From contig CABMJK010000058.1 of the NCBI GenBank assembly GCA_902386535.1, positions 1-38,332 of the forward strand: DNA of 38,332 nt, in the 5' to 3' direction. This document shows, piece after piece, positions 1 to 8,800 of the stretch (positions within the stretch are counted from its first letter, which is position 1; each line of letters begins with the position of its first letter). A program made the translations under genes and the position numbers. Below the pieces are notes generated by a model. That model was given only the letters and a program-made list of their open reading frames with translations, was not told the origin of the DNA and searched no databases. This stretch comes from Candidatus Burarchaeum australiense (GTDB lineage: Archaea > Micrarchaeota > Micrarchaeia > Burarchaeales > Burarchaeaceae).

Positions 1-2
1 AG

Positions 3-236
3 CCTGAAGCGCAGGTTATGAGGCTGCTCGGCCAGCTTTCGGACGCAGTGACTGAGGGCGGAAAGACTTCCATCACCATGCGCATCAGGGCAGAGGAGGA
101 AGGCGGGGCAGGCCATCAGGTGCTGCAGAGACTCGCGGCTGAAGGCAGACTAATCATCGTGAGCGAGAAAAGGGAGGCCGACGGCGGGCTCGCATTTGAA
201 ATAAAGGCAAATTCTCCTGAAAAAACCGGGAACTAA
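3..236 (+). CDS. C-terminal part of an unrecognised protein (5' truncated)
   Basis: The reading frame is open from the left edge (P-E-A-Q-V before the first ATG at 18), so this is probably the tail of a gene that begins outside the window; a 72-residue protein from ATG 18 is the alternative. The visible part is charged and mixed alpha/beta, with a predicted helix (MRLLGQLSDAV) followed by strands (SITMRIRAEE, RLIIVSEKRE). I recognise no family. It ends in TAA, and its stop overlaps the stop of the convergent DUF167 gene by four bases. Confidence 0.45.
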   Translation, partial: PEAQVMRLLGQLSDAVTEGGKTSITMRIRAEEEGGAGHQVLQRLAAEGRLIIVSEKREADGGLAFEIKANSPEKTGN

Positions 237-484
237 CCGGGCAGCAGACCGAGGTTTTCCCGCAGTTCTCGCTCGTCCAGCCCGAGCTCGAGCCGCTTCC
301 TTTTGGACTTCAGACCGCCAATCAGCTTAACCTCGCAGCCGAGCAGGCGCGCGAGCCCCTTCACCAGTTCGAGGTTGGCCTTGTTCTTCTCAGCCGGCTC
401 GGTGAGCGAGACGGCCAGCTTGCCGGACTCCAGCTTCACCGCGAACTTGCGCGAGTTTGGCTTTACGGTAACTTCGATGAGCAT
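233..484 (-). CDS. DUF167 / YggU family protein
   Basis: An 83-residue protein with the full DUF167 pattern: an N-terminal strand ending VKPNSRK, the central EPAEKNKANLELVKGLARLLG helix (family consensus: small-rich, KAN, LA) and GLKSKRKRLEL near the C-terminus. The family is small, found in all domains and of unknown biochemical role. I chose ATG 484 because residues upstream match nothing and because a TATA element centred near 510 lies 26 bases upstream, which would give a leaderless mRNA. That same TATA element sits 27 bases from the dCTP deaminase start on the other strand. Length is normal for the family. Confidence 0.9.
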   Translation of the reverse strand: MLIEVTVKPNSRKFAVKLESGKLAVSLTEPAEKNKANLELVKGLARLLGCEVKLIGGLKSKRKRLELGLDERELRENLGLLPG

Positions 485-504
485 GCTGCTAGATTGGCGC
501 AAAC

Positions 505-515
505 GCTTATAATAA
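505..515. promoter_or_regulatory. Shared divergent TATA element (DUF167 / dcd)
   Basis: CTTATAATAAT is AT-rich on both strands and centred near 510. It lies about 26-27 bases from each divergent start codon (484 minus, 537 plus), so one TATA element could drive two leaderless transcripts. Confidence 0.6.
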
Positions 516-536
516 TCCGAGGCCAATTCAGAGGCC

Positions 537-1106
537 ATGTCCCTCATGAGCGACGCAGAAATTCTCGAGGCCATGGAAAAGGGCGAGCTGCGCATCGAGC
601 CTTTCGAGAGGAAAAACCTCGGGCCCGACAGCATAGACATAAGGATGGGCAGGGAGCTGCTGCTGGCCAAGAACGTTGGAAAGACGCTGGACCCGCTCAA
701 GAAGGGCGAGGCGAGCTGCTTTGAGAAAGTTACGCTAAAGGAGGGCGAGCCCTTCATGCTGGGCCACCACCAGTTCGTGCTTGCGAACACGGTCGAGAGG
801 CTGGGGCTAGGGCCTTCAATAGCTGCCCAGATAGAGGGCAGGAGCTCCATAGGCCGCTTTGGCATAGTCATACACATGACCGCAGGCATAATACACGCGG
901 GCTTTGGCTCAAAGGCCCCCAGCACGCTCACGCTCGAAGTCTACTCGGTCAACCCCAATCCCGTCCTCTTGCACCCTGGCATGAAGATAGCCCAGCTATC
1001 ATTCTTCAGGCTCGGCAGGAAGGCGCGGGAGGGCTATGACAGCAGGAAGGGCAGCAAGTATGTAGGACAGAGGGCTCCCGAGCCGCCCAAGGCCTACCTG
1101 GATTAG
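537..1106 (+). CDS. dcd: dCTP deaminase (possibly bifunctional dCTP deaminase/dUTPase)
   Basis: The protein has 189 residues and belongs to the trimeric dUTPase/dCTP deaminase fold. Family motifs are GPDSIDIRMG near residue 30, EGRSSIGRFGIVIHMTAGIIHAGFG (substrate-binding Ser/Arg and the TAG loop), and LTLEV, whose Glu aligns with the catalytic general base of Dcd (E138 in E. coli). It converts dCTP to dUTP, and in some archaea on to dUMP, supplying dTTP synthesis; the sequence alone does not separate the mono- and bifunctional types. Between HAGF and LTLEV there is a slightly long GSKAPST loop, where most relatives have a short E/S-G linker. Start 537 fits a leaderless mRNA; ATG 546 is the alternative. 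Confidence 0.93.
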   Translation: MSLMSDAEILEAMEKGELRIEPFERKNLGPDSIDIRMGRELLLAKNVGKTLDPLKKGEASCFEKVTLKEGEPFMLGHHQFVLANTVERLGLGPSIAAQIEGRSSIGRFGIVIHMTAGIIHAGFGSKAPSTLTLEVYSVNPNPVLLHPGMKIAQLSFFRLGRKAREGYDSRKGSKYVGQRAPEPPKAYLD

Positions 1107-1146
1107 GATTGATTAGGCGGGCTATGGGGGCGCGGATTGGGCCTTC

Positions 1147-1863
1147 TCATCGCAGAAGCCGCACGCTCCTCTTGCTTTTCTTGACCACTAGCGTGTTCAC
1201 TCCAGGCTTCAGCACGTGGCAGAACTGGCCGTCTATGACCGCAATTGCGGGCTGCTTTGTGCGCACTATTAGCTTGCATCTGGCACCTTCACGGACCACC
1301 AGGGGCTTGAAGGCGCGCCTGTAGGGCGCGAGGGCCACGACCTCGAACTTGCGCGAGCTGGGCTTGAGCTCAAAACCACCCGCCGAGTAGGCATAGGCCG
1401 TCGAGCCCGTGGGGGTTGAGAAGATTACGCCGTCGGCGGTAAAGTGGAACTTCCGGCCGTTCACGCGCAGGTCAAAGGTCAGCACGCGGTGGTCGGAGTT
1501 CCGTATGAACACCTCGTTCATCGCGTCCTCGAGCTGCCTGCCGTTGAGCGCGCTTGCAAGCTGGGCGCGCGGGTCGACGCGGGGCCGCGCGAGCGCCTTT
1601 GACAGAATCGGCCGCCAATTGTCGCGGCGCGCCTGGCACACGAAACTCGTCTCGCTGCCTATTCCGAAGATGGGCAGCTCGCTGTGCCTCTTCTCGTGCA
1701 GAATCGTGCCGTCCCCGCCGATGGTTATGAGCAGGTCGGCATGCTGGCGCGCGTGGGTGACCGATATGCCGCGCTCGGCCAGGAATGCGTGCAGCTCGCG
1801 CGCCAGGCTATGGGCCCACCGCTTGCGGGGGTTCGGAGCTATTGCGACTCGCTTTATCCTCAT
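1147..1863 (-). CDS. nadK: NAD(+) kinase
   Basis: A 238-residue cytosolic enzyme that phosphorylates NAD to NADP using ATP or polyphosphate. Diagnostic motifs are present: ITIGGDGTIL (GGDG, catalytic Asp) near residue 47, AMNEVFI (NE/D motif) near residue 113, and ADGVIFSTPTGSTAYAYSAGG (conserved ligand-binding block) near residue 142. The C-terminus (AVIDGQ) also fits. Its ATG overlaps the TGA of the upstream PHP gene (ATGA), with a GGGTGA ribosome binding site inside the PHP C-terminus, so the two are translationally coupled in one minus-strand operon. Confidence 0.95.
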   Translation of the reverse strand: MRIKRVAIAPNPRKRWAHSLARELHAFLAERGISVTHARQHADLLITIGGDGTILHEKRHSELPIFGIGSETSFVCQARRDNWRPILSKALARPRVDPRAQLASALNGRQLEDAMNEVFIRNSDHRVLTFDLRVNGRKFHFTADGVIFSTPTGSTAYAYSAGGFELKPSSRKFEVVALAPYRRAFKPLVVREGARCKLIVRTKQPAIAVIDGQFCHVLKPGVNTLVVKKSKRSVRLLR

Positions 1864-2495
1864 ATTTTCACCCGTGAATGCCGCTTCATGAACTTCTCGA
1901 ACTTCCGCTGCGCTATCGAGAAAGGATTCTGTGCGAGAGCCGCGCGAACGCGGCCCTTCCTGACCTCCTCGAGCACCGCGTCCTCGCTGGGCTCGCAGTC
2001 GAGTATGGTGTAGGCGTTCGCGAGCTCGTAGAGCGAGTGCGCGTCGCTGCCTCCCGTGCCGACCGGAATCCTGCGCATGGCCACAAGGTTATGGATGAAG
2101 TCGCTGCCGTTGAAGCGCTCGATTGCAGTTGCGCCGACCTTGAAGGCAGCCGAGCGCATGCTGTCCTTGCGCTTCCTGACTGAGAAGGCATGGTTGACTA
2201 TGCTTATGCCGCCGGCCTTTTGCGCGCGTCTCGCAACCTCGGCCGCAGGCATGCCGCGAACGAAGTCGAAGTTGGGCGGAACGCCGAAGACGGACATGTG
2301 CCCCTCGTGCGTGCTGCACTCCATGCCGTGCAGGATGAGAAGGCCCTTGAGCCTGAAGCCCTGCTTCGGGAAGCAGTTGTGGTCGCACACCGCGATGCCG
2401 TCGAGGCCTATCTTCTTCGCCTGGCGGGCCAGCTGCTCGATGCTGTGCAGCGCGTCGGGCGAGGAATCCGAGTGCACGTGGAAGTCGAGTTTCAT
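1860..2495 (-). CDS. PHP-domain metal-dependent phosphoesterase
   Basis: A 211-residue single-domain PHP protein. Metal-ligand motifs appear in order: DFHVHSDSS (HxH) at residues 3-11, VCDHNCF, GMECSTHEGH, IVNHAF and GTGGSDAHS near residue 150. The family includes RNase AM/YciV-type and histidinol-phosphatase-like hydrolases; the precise substrate cannot be told from sequence. I chose the start at MKLDFHVHSD (2495), because the HxH motif normally begins within a few residues of the N-terminus and the nine-residue upstream extension has no support. It is the first gene of a two-gene operon with nadK. The promoter is shared with the divergent alaX (AT-rich element near 2533). Confidence 0.9.
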   Translation of the reverse strand: MKLDFHVHSDSSPDALHSIEQLARQAKKIGLDGIAVCDHNCFPKQGFRLKGLLILHGMECSTHEGHMSVFGVPPNFDFVRGMPAAEVARRAQKAGGISIVNHAFSVRKRKDSMRSAAFKVGATAIERFNGSDFIHNLVAMRRIPVGTGGSDAHSLYELANAYTILDCEPSEDAVLEEVRKGRVRAALAQNPFSIAQRKFEKFMKRHSRVKI

Positions 2496-2528
2496 TTTTG
2501 GCTCACGGCCAGGGATAGGCACCCAACG

Positions 2529-2538
2529 CTTTTATTCC
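2529..2538. promoter_or_regulatory. Shared divergent TATA element (PHP-nadK / alaX)
   Basis: CTTTTATTCC (AT-rich core centred near 2533) lies 27 bases before the alaX ATG, consistent with a leaderless mRNA, and 38 bases before the PHP ATG on the other strand. Confidence 0.5.
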
Positions 2539-2559
2539 TTTGAGTTCACATGTGCGCGC

Positions 2560-3285
2560 ATGAAAACCGACCTGCTTTACATGAAGGACTCGTACCTGAA
2601 GGAGTTCGATGCCAAGGTGCTCGAGGTAAAGAACGATGGAGAGAGGCACGCGGTGATACTGGACCAGACGCTATTCTACCCCATGGGCGGCGGCCAGCCG
2701 TGCGACACGGGAAAGATTACCGTAGACGGAGTCGATTATGCCGTGAAGGAAGTGAAGAAGGAGGCGGGCGAGGTGTGGCATTTCCTCGACAGGCCCGCGG
2801 CTTTTGCTGCCGGCGCGGCGGTCCACGGCGTGCTCGACTGGGAGAGGAGATACGCGCACATGCGCATGCACACCGCGGCCCACGTGCTGGCCGCAGTCAT
2901 GTGCCCGCAGGGCGCGCTCATAACGGGCAATCAGCTGGGTGCCGACCAGACGCGCTTCGACTTCTCGTTCGAGAACTTCGACAGGCCGCTGATGGAGAGC
3001 CTCGTGGGCAAGGCCAACGAAAAACTGGCACAGAAGCTCGAAACCAAAAGCTACAGCCTTCCGCGTGAGGAGGCCATGAAGATACCGGGCATCACGAAGC
3101 TGGCGAACGTGCTGCCACCCGCAGTGAGCGAGCTGCGCATAGTTGAAATAGGGGACTTCGACCTGCAGGCCGACGGCGGCACGCACGTGAAGAACACGAC
3201 GGAGTGCGGCAGGATTGTGCTGCTTAAGATGGAGAACAAGGGGAAGAGCAACAGGCGGCTCTACTTCGGACTTGAGAAAGCATAG
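2560..3285 (+). CDS. alaX: AlaX-type alanyl-tRNA editing protein
   Basis: A 241-residue protein of the AlaX-M type: an N-terminal beta-barrel domain containing DQTLFYPMGGGQPCDTG (the glycine-rich motif of AlaRS editing domains), then the zinc-binding editing core with MHTAAHVL (HxxxH) near residue 105 and LQADGGTHVKNT near residue 213. It hydrolyses Ser-tRNA(Ala), and perhaps Gly-tRNA(Ala), in trans. The AlaRS motif CGGTH reads DGGTH here, so the usual zinc Cys is Asp; I believe this variant occurs in other AlaX proteins. The frame stays open upstream to 2056 over the PHP gene, but homology begins at MKTDLLYMKDSY, and the TATA position also supports 2560. Confidence 0.93.
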   Translation: MKTDLLYMKDSYLKEFDAKVLEVKNDGERHAVILDQTLFYPMGGGQPCDTGKITVDGVDYAVKEVKKEAGEVWHFLDRPAAFAAGAAVHGVLDWERRYAHMRMHTAAHVLAAVMCPQGALITGNQLGADQTRFDFSFENFDRPLMESLVGKANEKLAQKLETKSYSLPREEAMKIPGITKLANVLPPAVSELRIVEIGDFDLQADGGTHVKNTTECGRIVLLKMENKGKSNRRLYFGLEKA

Positions 3286-3343
3286 ACCTGAACAACTGCG
3301 GGCGCGGTGCGAGTGAAGTAATCGGGCTCGGCGGAATTAAAGC

Positions 3344-4339
3344 CTACTCTTCGGGTGGCATGTTCTTCACGAGCTCAGTAATTGCAGTGGCAGCCTGCCG
3401 CATTATCCTGGCCCTTTCGGCTGGGTCGGTTATCTGGTCGAACTGCTCGACCGTGTAGCCTGCTGCCGCAAGTATCGCCCTCATGCGGTAGTCTGAAAAG
3501 AGCATGTTGTTGCCGTCATAGGCAATCTCGTAGCGGTGAATGCTGAACTCGGTGTTGTGGGTGATCGTGAGGCTGGCCGCCGGGTCGAGCGCCGAAATGT
3601 CGCTAAGGGCCCGCAGCTCGGAGTTTGTGAGATTGACGGTGCCGAGCACGATGAACGACTGGTCCGGAGTGGTCTGCCGTATCTCAAGCGTGGCCGCCAG
3701 ATAGTCTTCCTTCTTGTAGGCAATTACCGAGAGCCCGGGCATTGTTGCGGTCACGGGCTGCGGGGCGACGCCTTCGGCTCCGGGAGCCGGTTGCACTGCC
3801 TCGGGAACGACCCCTGCACCGCCCTCGCCTGCAGCAGTCTCGGCCGCTGGCGCGGGAGCCGTGTCACCGCCAGTCGCCGTAGTAGCCCCGGAAGCTGCGC
3901 CTCCTGCGGTGCCTGCAGCGCCCTCAGCCTCATAATGCTCATGCATGGCGCCCACGAACTGGTGCGTCACGTTTATGTAGGAAATCCTGCCCTGGTTGAG
4001 GTCCTCGCCCCACGTGTTCCAGGCCGAATCAAGGGCCCCGAGAAGCTGGTTCCTTTCGAGCGAGCCTTCGGGGAACGTCTCGAGCACCTCGTTCCGCATC
4101 CTGATGTGGAGCATGAGGACGTCAAAAAGCTCGTTGAAAAGCTGGACGTTGTCGCCCGCGCGCTCGCGAATTTGGTTTAGGCGCCGGGTGTACTCGGCAT
4201 ATTCTGGGGCCTGCACGTCGGTGTTGTTGTTCAGCCAGCTGAGGGCATTGGTATGAGCCATGCTCATTGCAGAGACTTGCGGGCCGGCCTGATCTTGTTC
4301 GCCGAGGTTTGTTCCATCCTTGAACTGCACAAATACCAT
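3344..4339 (-). CDS. Unrecognised protein with helical N-half, Ala/Gly/Pro linker and beta C-domain
   Basis: A 331-residue protein. Residues 1-145 are helical, with aromatic-rich amphipathic segments (NELFDVLMLHIRMRNEVLETF; a stretch around SAWNTWGEDLN). Residues about 146-210 form a low-complexity Ala/Gly/Thr/Pro linker, and residues 211-331 a mixed beta/alpha domain (SFIVLGTVNLTNSEL, SLTITHNTEFSIHRYEIAYDG) ending in a helix. There is no signal peptide or clear membrane segment. I know no family. The start at 4339 has a GAGTGAT ribosome binding site three bases upstream. It follows the 425-residue gene by 27 bases and is probably in one transcription unit with it. The split layout (helical half, flexible linker, beta domain) resembles its neighbour. 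Confidence 0.8.
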   Translation of the reverse strand: MVFVQFKDGTNLGEQDQAGPQVSAMSMAHTNALSWLNNNTDVQAPEYAEYTRRLNQIRERAGDNVQLFNELFDVLMLHIRMRNEVLETFPEGSLERNQLLGALDSAWNTWGEDLNQGRISYINVTHQFVGAMHEHYEAEGAAGTAGGAASGATTATGGDTAPAPAAETAAGEGGAGVVPEAVQPAPGAEGVAPQPVTATMPGLSVIAYKKEDYLAATLEIRQTTPDQSFIVLGTVNLTNSELRALSDISALDPAASLTITHNTEFSIHRYEIAYDGNNMLFSDYRMRAILAAAGYTVEQFDQITDPAERARIMRQAATAITELVKNMPPEE

Positions 4340-4366
4340 CGGATCACTCTGGCCTCAGGACGCTGC

Positions 4367-5644
4367 TCAGACGGCGTTGCCGAGGTCGTTCCTTGTCTCG
4401 TCCCGCGCGCGCTTCAGCTGCTCAATGGATTGGTTCAGGGTGTCCATAGTGTACCAGGCGCTTCTTGCCTTTTCGGCCAGATCGGAGGCAGTGTCATTGC
4501 TTCCGAAAATGCCTCCGAGGCCCACGAGGCTGAACATGTTCCTCAGGGCAGCCCATATCCCTATGGCGCTTAGGAGAACCTTCAGCCAGTCGAATATCTT
4601 GTCAAGGAAGTTCTTGTGGTGCGGAACTTCTCCGGATGCAGGCATGACCTCCTCGAGGCTCGTGTCTGCGGAAGCGGCAACTATGCGCTGCGCGCCGGCC
4701 AGGAAAAGCGATTTCTTCGTTTCGGCAGAGAGATTGGGGAAGTCATTGATCGGGTTGTAGGGGTCGCCGTTTGTCGAGCCGACCATGGGCTCGATTATGA
4801 GCGCCATCACGTCGGCGTTCAGTGTCTGGGTGTGTGCATGACCCTCCTTGTCAGTGTACTGGACCTCGAAGCCAGTCCCCATGACCACTATGGAAGTCAC
4901 GGTATAATCGCCAGCGCCAAACTTGGCGAGCCAGTCGACAACGTCTTTGCCAAAGTCCACGTCGGTCCTGCCGGCAATCGGGTCGTATTGGTCGGTGAGA
5001 AGAGCGCCATCCGAGCCGCGCCTCTGCTTGACCTCGGTCAGCCTCACGCCTCCGCCTTTGATGCGCTGGATCTCCAGGCTGATTATGTTGTCCTCGGCCG
5101 TTTCCACGGTCATCACGGGCGTGGTCGTGGTCTGTTCGGTCGGCGCGCCCTCTTGCACTACGCCGATGTTCGAGTTGCGCGGGTTGCGCTTTGCCGCGTC
5201 AAGGCTGCCGTAAAGGGAATTTATGGAGTTCCACACTTCCTCAATGTTGCCAGTTTCTCCGCGCACTAGGGACCACAACTGCTCGTCTATGAGCGTGTTG
5301 ACGCTGCCTATCAGGCTCGCCCGGTCGACGAAACCGATGGTGCCCTGCTTTTCGGCATTGAGTATTTCCTGTTGAAGCGCAAAAGTCATGTATATTAGCC
5401 TGGCCTTGTCCTCGAACCACGTGACCGCGTTTGCGCCCTGGGTCGCCGCGAATTCCTTTGCCTTTGCCAGCAGTCCGTTGACCGTGCCGAGTGTGGGCTG
5501 GTCCGCTATGCCGAGGCAATAGAATTTCGTGGAGCCGAGGGAAAATGAGTCCGTGGTGGGCGCCGTGAACCTTGCGCCCCAGGCTGCGGCAGAAGTGTCA
5601 AGGGTAGTCGCATTGGCAGGACTTATTTGAGCTTCACCCGACAT
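4367..5644 (-). CDS. Unrecognised protein with a C-terminal membrane-associated segment
   Basis: A 425-residue protein. The N-terminal ~165 residues are mainly helical (LAKAKEFAATQ, FALQQEILNAEKQ, WNSINSLYGSLDAAK), followed by a Thr/Glu-rich linker and a beta-rich domain at residues ~190-285 (ISLEIQRIKGGGVRLTEVKQ; VVDWLAKFGAGDYTVTSIVVMGTGFEVQY). A hydrophobic stretch at ~365-395 (FDWLKVLLSAIGIWAALRNMF) precedes a final helix. The beta domain vaguely resembles the N-terminal ~100 residues of the giant upstream protein (VKLYSYRGRG, VASWLGKDPS, then G-x-x-V-Q-F). I chose ATG 5644, which has a GGTGAT ribosome binding site four bases upstream, over the TTG 15 bases earlier. Function unknown; the context suggests a companion of the giant protein. 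Confidence 0.8.
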   Translation of the reverse strand: MSGEAQISPANATTLDTSAAAWGARFTAPTTDSFSLGSTKFYCLGIADQPTLGTVNGLLAKAKEFAATQGANAVTWFEDKARLIYMTFALQQEILNAEKQGTIGFVDRASLIGSVNTLIDEQLWSLVRGETGNIEEVWNSINSLYGSLDAAKRNPRNSNIGVVQEGAPTEQTTTTPVMTVETAEDNIISLEIQRIKGGGVRLTEVKQRRGSDGALLTDQYDPIAGRTDVDFGKDVVDWLAKFGAGDYTVTSIVVMGTGFEVQYTDKEGHAHTQTLNADVMALIIEPMVGSTNGDPYNPINDFPNLSAETKKSLFLAGAQRIVAASADTSLEEVMPASGEVPHHKNFLDKIFDWLKVLLSAIGIWAALRNMFSLVGLGGIFGSNDTASDLAEKARSAWYTMDTLNQSIEQLKRARDETRNDLGNAV

Positions 5645-5693
5645 GGAAATCACCTTCAATGATTTTACCTTGGGCGGCTTGTTTGCCGTCTGT

Positions 5694-5720
5694 TTTAATT
5701 AGGGGCGGCCGGGTATATTA
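5694..5720 (-). promoter_or_regulatory. Candidate promoter for the 425/331-residue gene pair
   Basis: Two AT-rich elements lie in the 157-bp gap after the giant gene. On the minus strand they read TAATTAAAAC (centre near 5698) and ATTAATATAC (centre near 5716). The nearer one would place transcription start near 5672, giving a ~28-base leader that includes the GGTGAT site. The two downstream genes may therefore be transcribed separately from the giant gene. The rest of the gap is GC-rich with no recognisable gene. Confidence 0.45.
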
Positions 5721-5801
5721 ATGTTGGGGTGGGCGGGCGCTAAGGGGTGCGGAATGAGGAAAACGGGGGGTGGCGGTGAATGGGCGATGACGGCGACTTG
5801 C

Positions 5802-8800
5802 CTAGCCTGCGCCCGAGGTGCTGCCCTGGACGGAACCCTCTCCGCCGGCGGTGCTGGACTGGCCGACACCGGGGGCGTTTGCAGACGGGTTGCGAGCATA
5901 AGCATACCACGAATCAGCATAGCGCTTGCCTTGCCCAGAAACCGATGAATTCCATGGGCCCATATTCAGGGCTGCATTCTCGAAAATTGCGCGGGCCCAG
6001 TCTCTTGTGGTTCGGTCCTCAAGCGGGATTGCCTGGTTGCCACTTGCATAGAGGCTGGCAAGGTCAACAAAAAGCTCCCCTGTCGGGTTGCGTATGAAAA
6101 CGCGCATACCAGGCTGGAGTTGCTGGTCTGAAGCATAGGCGGAATCCATGGCAGGGAAGAGCTGCTGCAGCTTTACTGCGTCGGCATCAGTGCCAGTCAT
6201 TATGTCAGCATACACGTGTATGCAGACAGTCAGCAGTTCATCCGCAGTTTTCACGGCCGCACCATCGAGTATCTGCTGAAGTATGCCCTGGTTCTCCGCA
6301 GCCGTAAGGAAGTTGCGGGTTTCAGTCAGATACGTATTCAAGTTCTGCCTGTAAGCATTCGGAACGCGGTCATACTCCGCCTGTTGGGCGGGATTCAGTT
6401 GAATTTGGCTAGGAACCGCGGAAACGAACGGTTCCGGAGGGCCGTTGACCAGAAAGTCCTCCAGTATCGCAGAGTATGTGGAGCCGTTTTGCGGGCCCCA
6501 ACCAAGGTCGAAAACTGCACGGCCCCAGTCCAAAGTCGTCCTGTTTTCGAACGGAATTATCTCGGGTGCGGTTGCATACGCTTTTCCAAGGTCGTTGAAT
6601 AGCTCTGCCGTCGGGTTGCGCATCAGCTGGCGAGGGCCGCCGGGCCGTTGATCGACTTCATATGCAGATGCAAGGGCCGGGAAGAGTTCCTTCAGCCTGC
6701 TTCCAGCTTCGTCATCGGCCGGCGCATCCATTATCTTGACGTAGATTTGAACATAGCGGGTGAAGAGTTCGTCCAAAGTAGCGACTCCGGCATCGGCAAG
6801 TTCCGTGTGCAGCTGCTGCTGGTTGAGAGTCAGCAGATGGCTTACGATTGCCGGGAAATATTCTCCGGTGAACCTCGCCTTGTCCTCTTGCGACATCGTG
6901 CTGCTGTTGAGGATTGCTTGCTGATCTGTGGTTAGTGCGGTCGGCACAGTAAGCTTCTGCATGGCAGCGACGCCGGGGCCTTCGGGCGTGGACTGACCTG
7001 GTTGCACGATTTCTGGTGCATTGCGATAGGTCGCGTATACGCCGCCTCCAACACCAAGGACACTCAGGGCCCATGAAAGAGTCAGCAGCACGCTGCCCAC
7101 ATAATTCGAGCGTATGTTTTCGCGTTGATTATAGGTTAAGTCGGGATCCGCCATTGCAGTCCTATACTCATCCGTTGCTGTACGCAGAAAGTCAGGCAAA
7201 GATCTCCCGGTTATTTCTTGGAATTGATCCAGAATGGCAGTCAATATTGCAGATTCATCGTTTGTACTACGATCGATGAAGCGTTGAAGTATATCTCGAA
7301 TTAACTGGAAATCAACATTTCTGACATCCCCGTTTGCAAGTCGCGTGGCCTGTTCCACGAGCAACCCGGCATCAAGTCGCGCTTGCTCTAGTTGGTCGTC
7401 GCTGGGAACGGCATCAGTTTTGGGTGCGCGGCTCCAGGCATCAAAAAGGTCGCCGATGCCAGTCAGATCTGCTCCAAGATTAGCTATTTCTACGTCGTCT
7501 AGGGGAGGATATGTTGAAATTCCGAGGGAGTCTGCATCTCGGACGGCCGCAGACAAACCGGATGCTCGCCAGGCTGCAACGCCGGATCTTAAGCTCAGAT
7601 CAACGGTTTCTTCTCGGCCTTGAATCACGTATGTTAGCCTCAGATGTCCATCTCTGACGTCCCTGGAAACCGTTCCAACCGCTTCCACTACGCCGCTACC
7701 CGACTCCCATTGCACACGAACGCGATCCGTAGTAGTGCCGGGCGCCATATTATTCAAATCAAAACTCTCCGTATACGTTTGTGCAGGAGTTGGACTGACC
7801 CGATCCCACCAGCCATAAACACCGCGAATGCTAAAGGCCGTGGAAGGATCAATAACTGCTGAAGTTTCGAGCGGGCGGGGCGTTAATAAGAGACCGGCAA
7901 GGAACTCCTGTGAGCGAGTGCGTGCCCTGGTGGTTGGGGGATTCCGCATTTCGGCGTCAAAGGCGTAAAGCCATCCAGCATTCCTTCCTCCGCCGGCCGG
8001 CCGTGTCCAAGACGCCCAGAGGCGAGTAAGGCCCCAGTTAGTAAGGTCAGTAGTCAGAGCAAATGTGCCCCATCCAAGAAGCGGATTGCCGGTGGAGGCA
8101 GTTACAGCAGTACCGGCAATGACGCCAGCAGTTCCGCCAAGAAGCCGGGTAGGCCAGTTGGCATCCTTCCACCAAACGGAACCGACGTGTGTCGCAGCTT
8201 CTCTCAGCATCGCCGTAGGATCTGCCCACATGCTCAGCGGCACCACCACGGCGCGCCCATCGCTATTGAGCTTCACAATTCCAAAGCGCCGCGTTCCGTC
8301 GTTAGAATCCACGACAACGACACTGCCCAAAACCAACGGGTTCTCAGGACTGAACCCGTTCCTGATTTCGTCGCCAGACCAAAACAGGCCCTCGTTATAC
8401 TTATAGGATAGCGGCAGCTTGTAACTCACCCCGGGTTGTATGATGTCCGCGGATTCTATTTGAGCTACGTTAAATGTGCCGCCGTTTGCACCACGCACAA
8501 CGAGCGAAAAGGTGCCGTCGGCTTCCAGGATTGTCCTCTCCACGAAGCCATAAGCAACCCTGGTGAAAGTGCCCGGAGCGTCTGTTGGCGCGCGCAGGTA
8601 AAGAATGACGGTTTTTCCTGACACCTGATCAGAGCTAACTGCATCGCGGTGTTCAGCAGGTGCGGCAAAAAGAACGGATTGTATCTCGCCCAGTCTCACT
8701 GTGCGCGTTGTTCCCTGCGGCGTGTCTATGAAAAGGGTTGTGAGTTCTGGATTGCCCGCAGGACCGAGCGAAATATTGCGTACGGTACCCCTAACGATAC

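Noticed and set aside
485-931. Long N-terminal extension of the DUF167 frame over dcd
   Set aside because: The extension is antisense to the dCTP deaminase gene; family homology begins exactly at ATG 484, and the promoter also fits that start.
2056-2559. 168-codon N-terminal extension of AlaX
   Set aside because: It lies antisense to the PHP gene, and the AlaX family starts at the MKTDLLYMKDSY segment.
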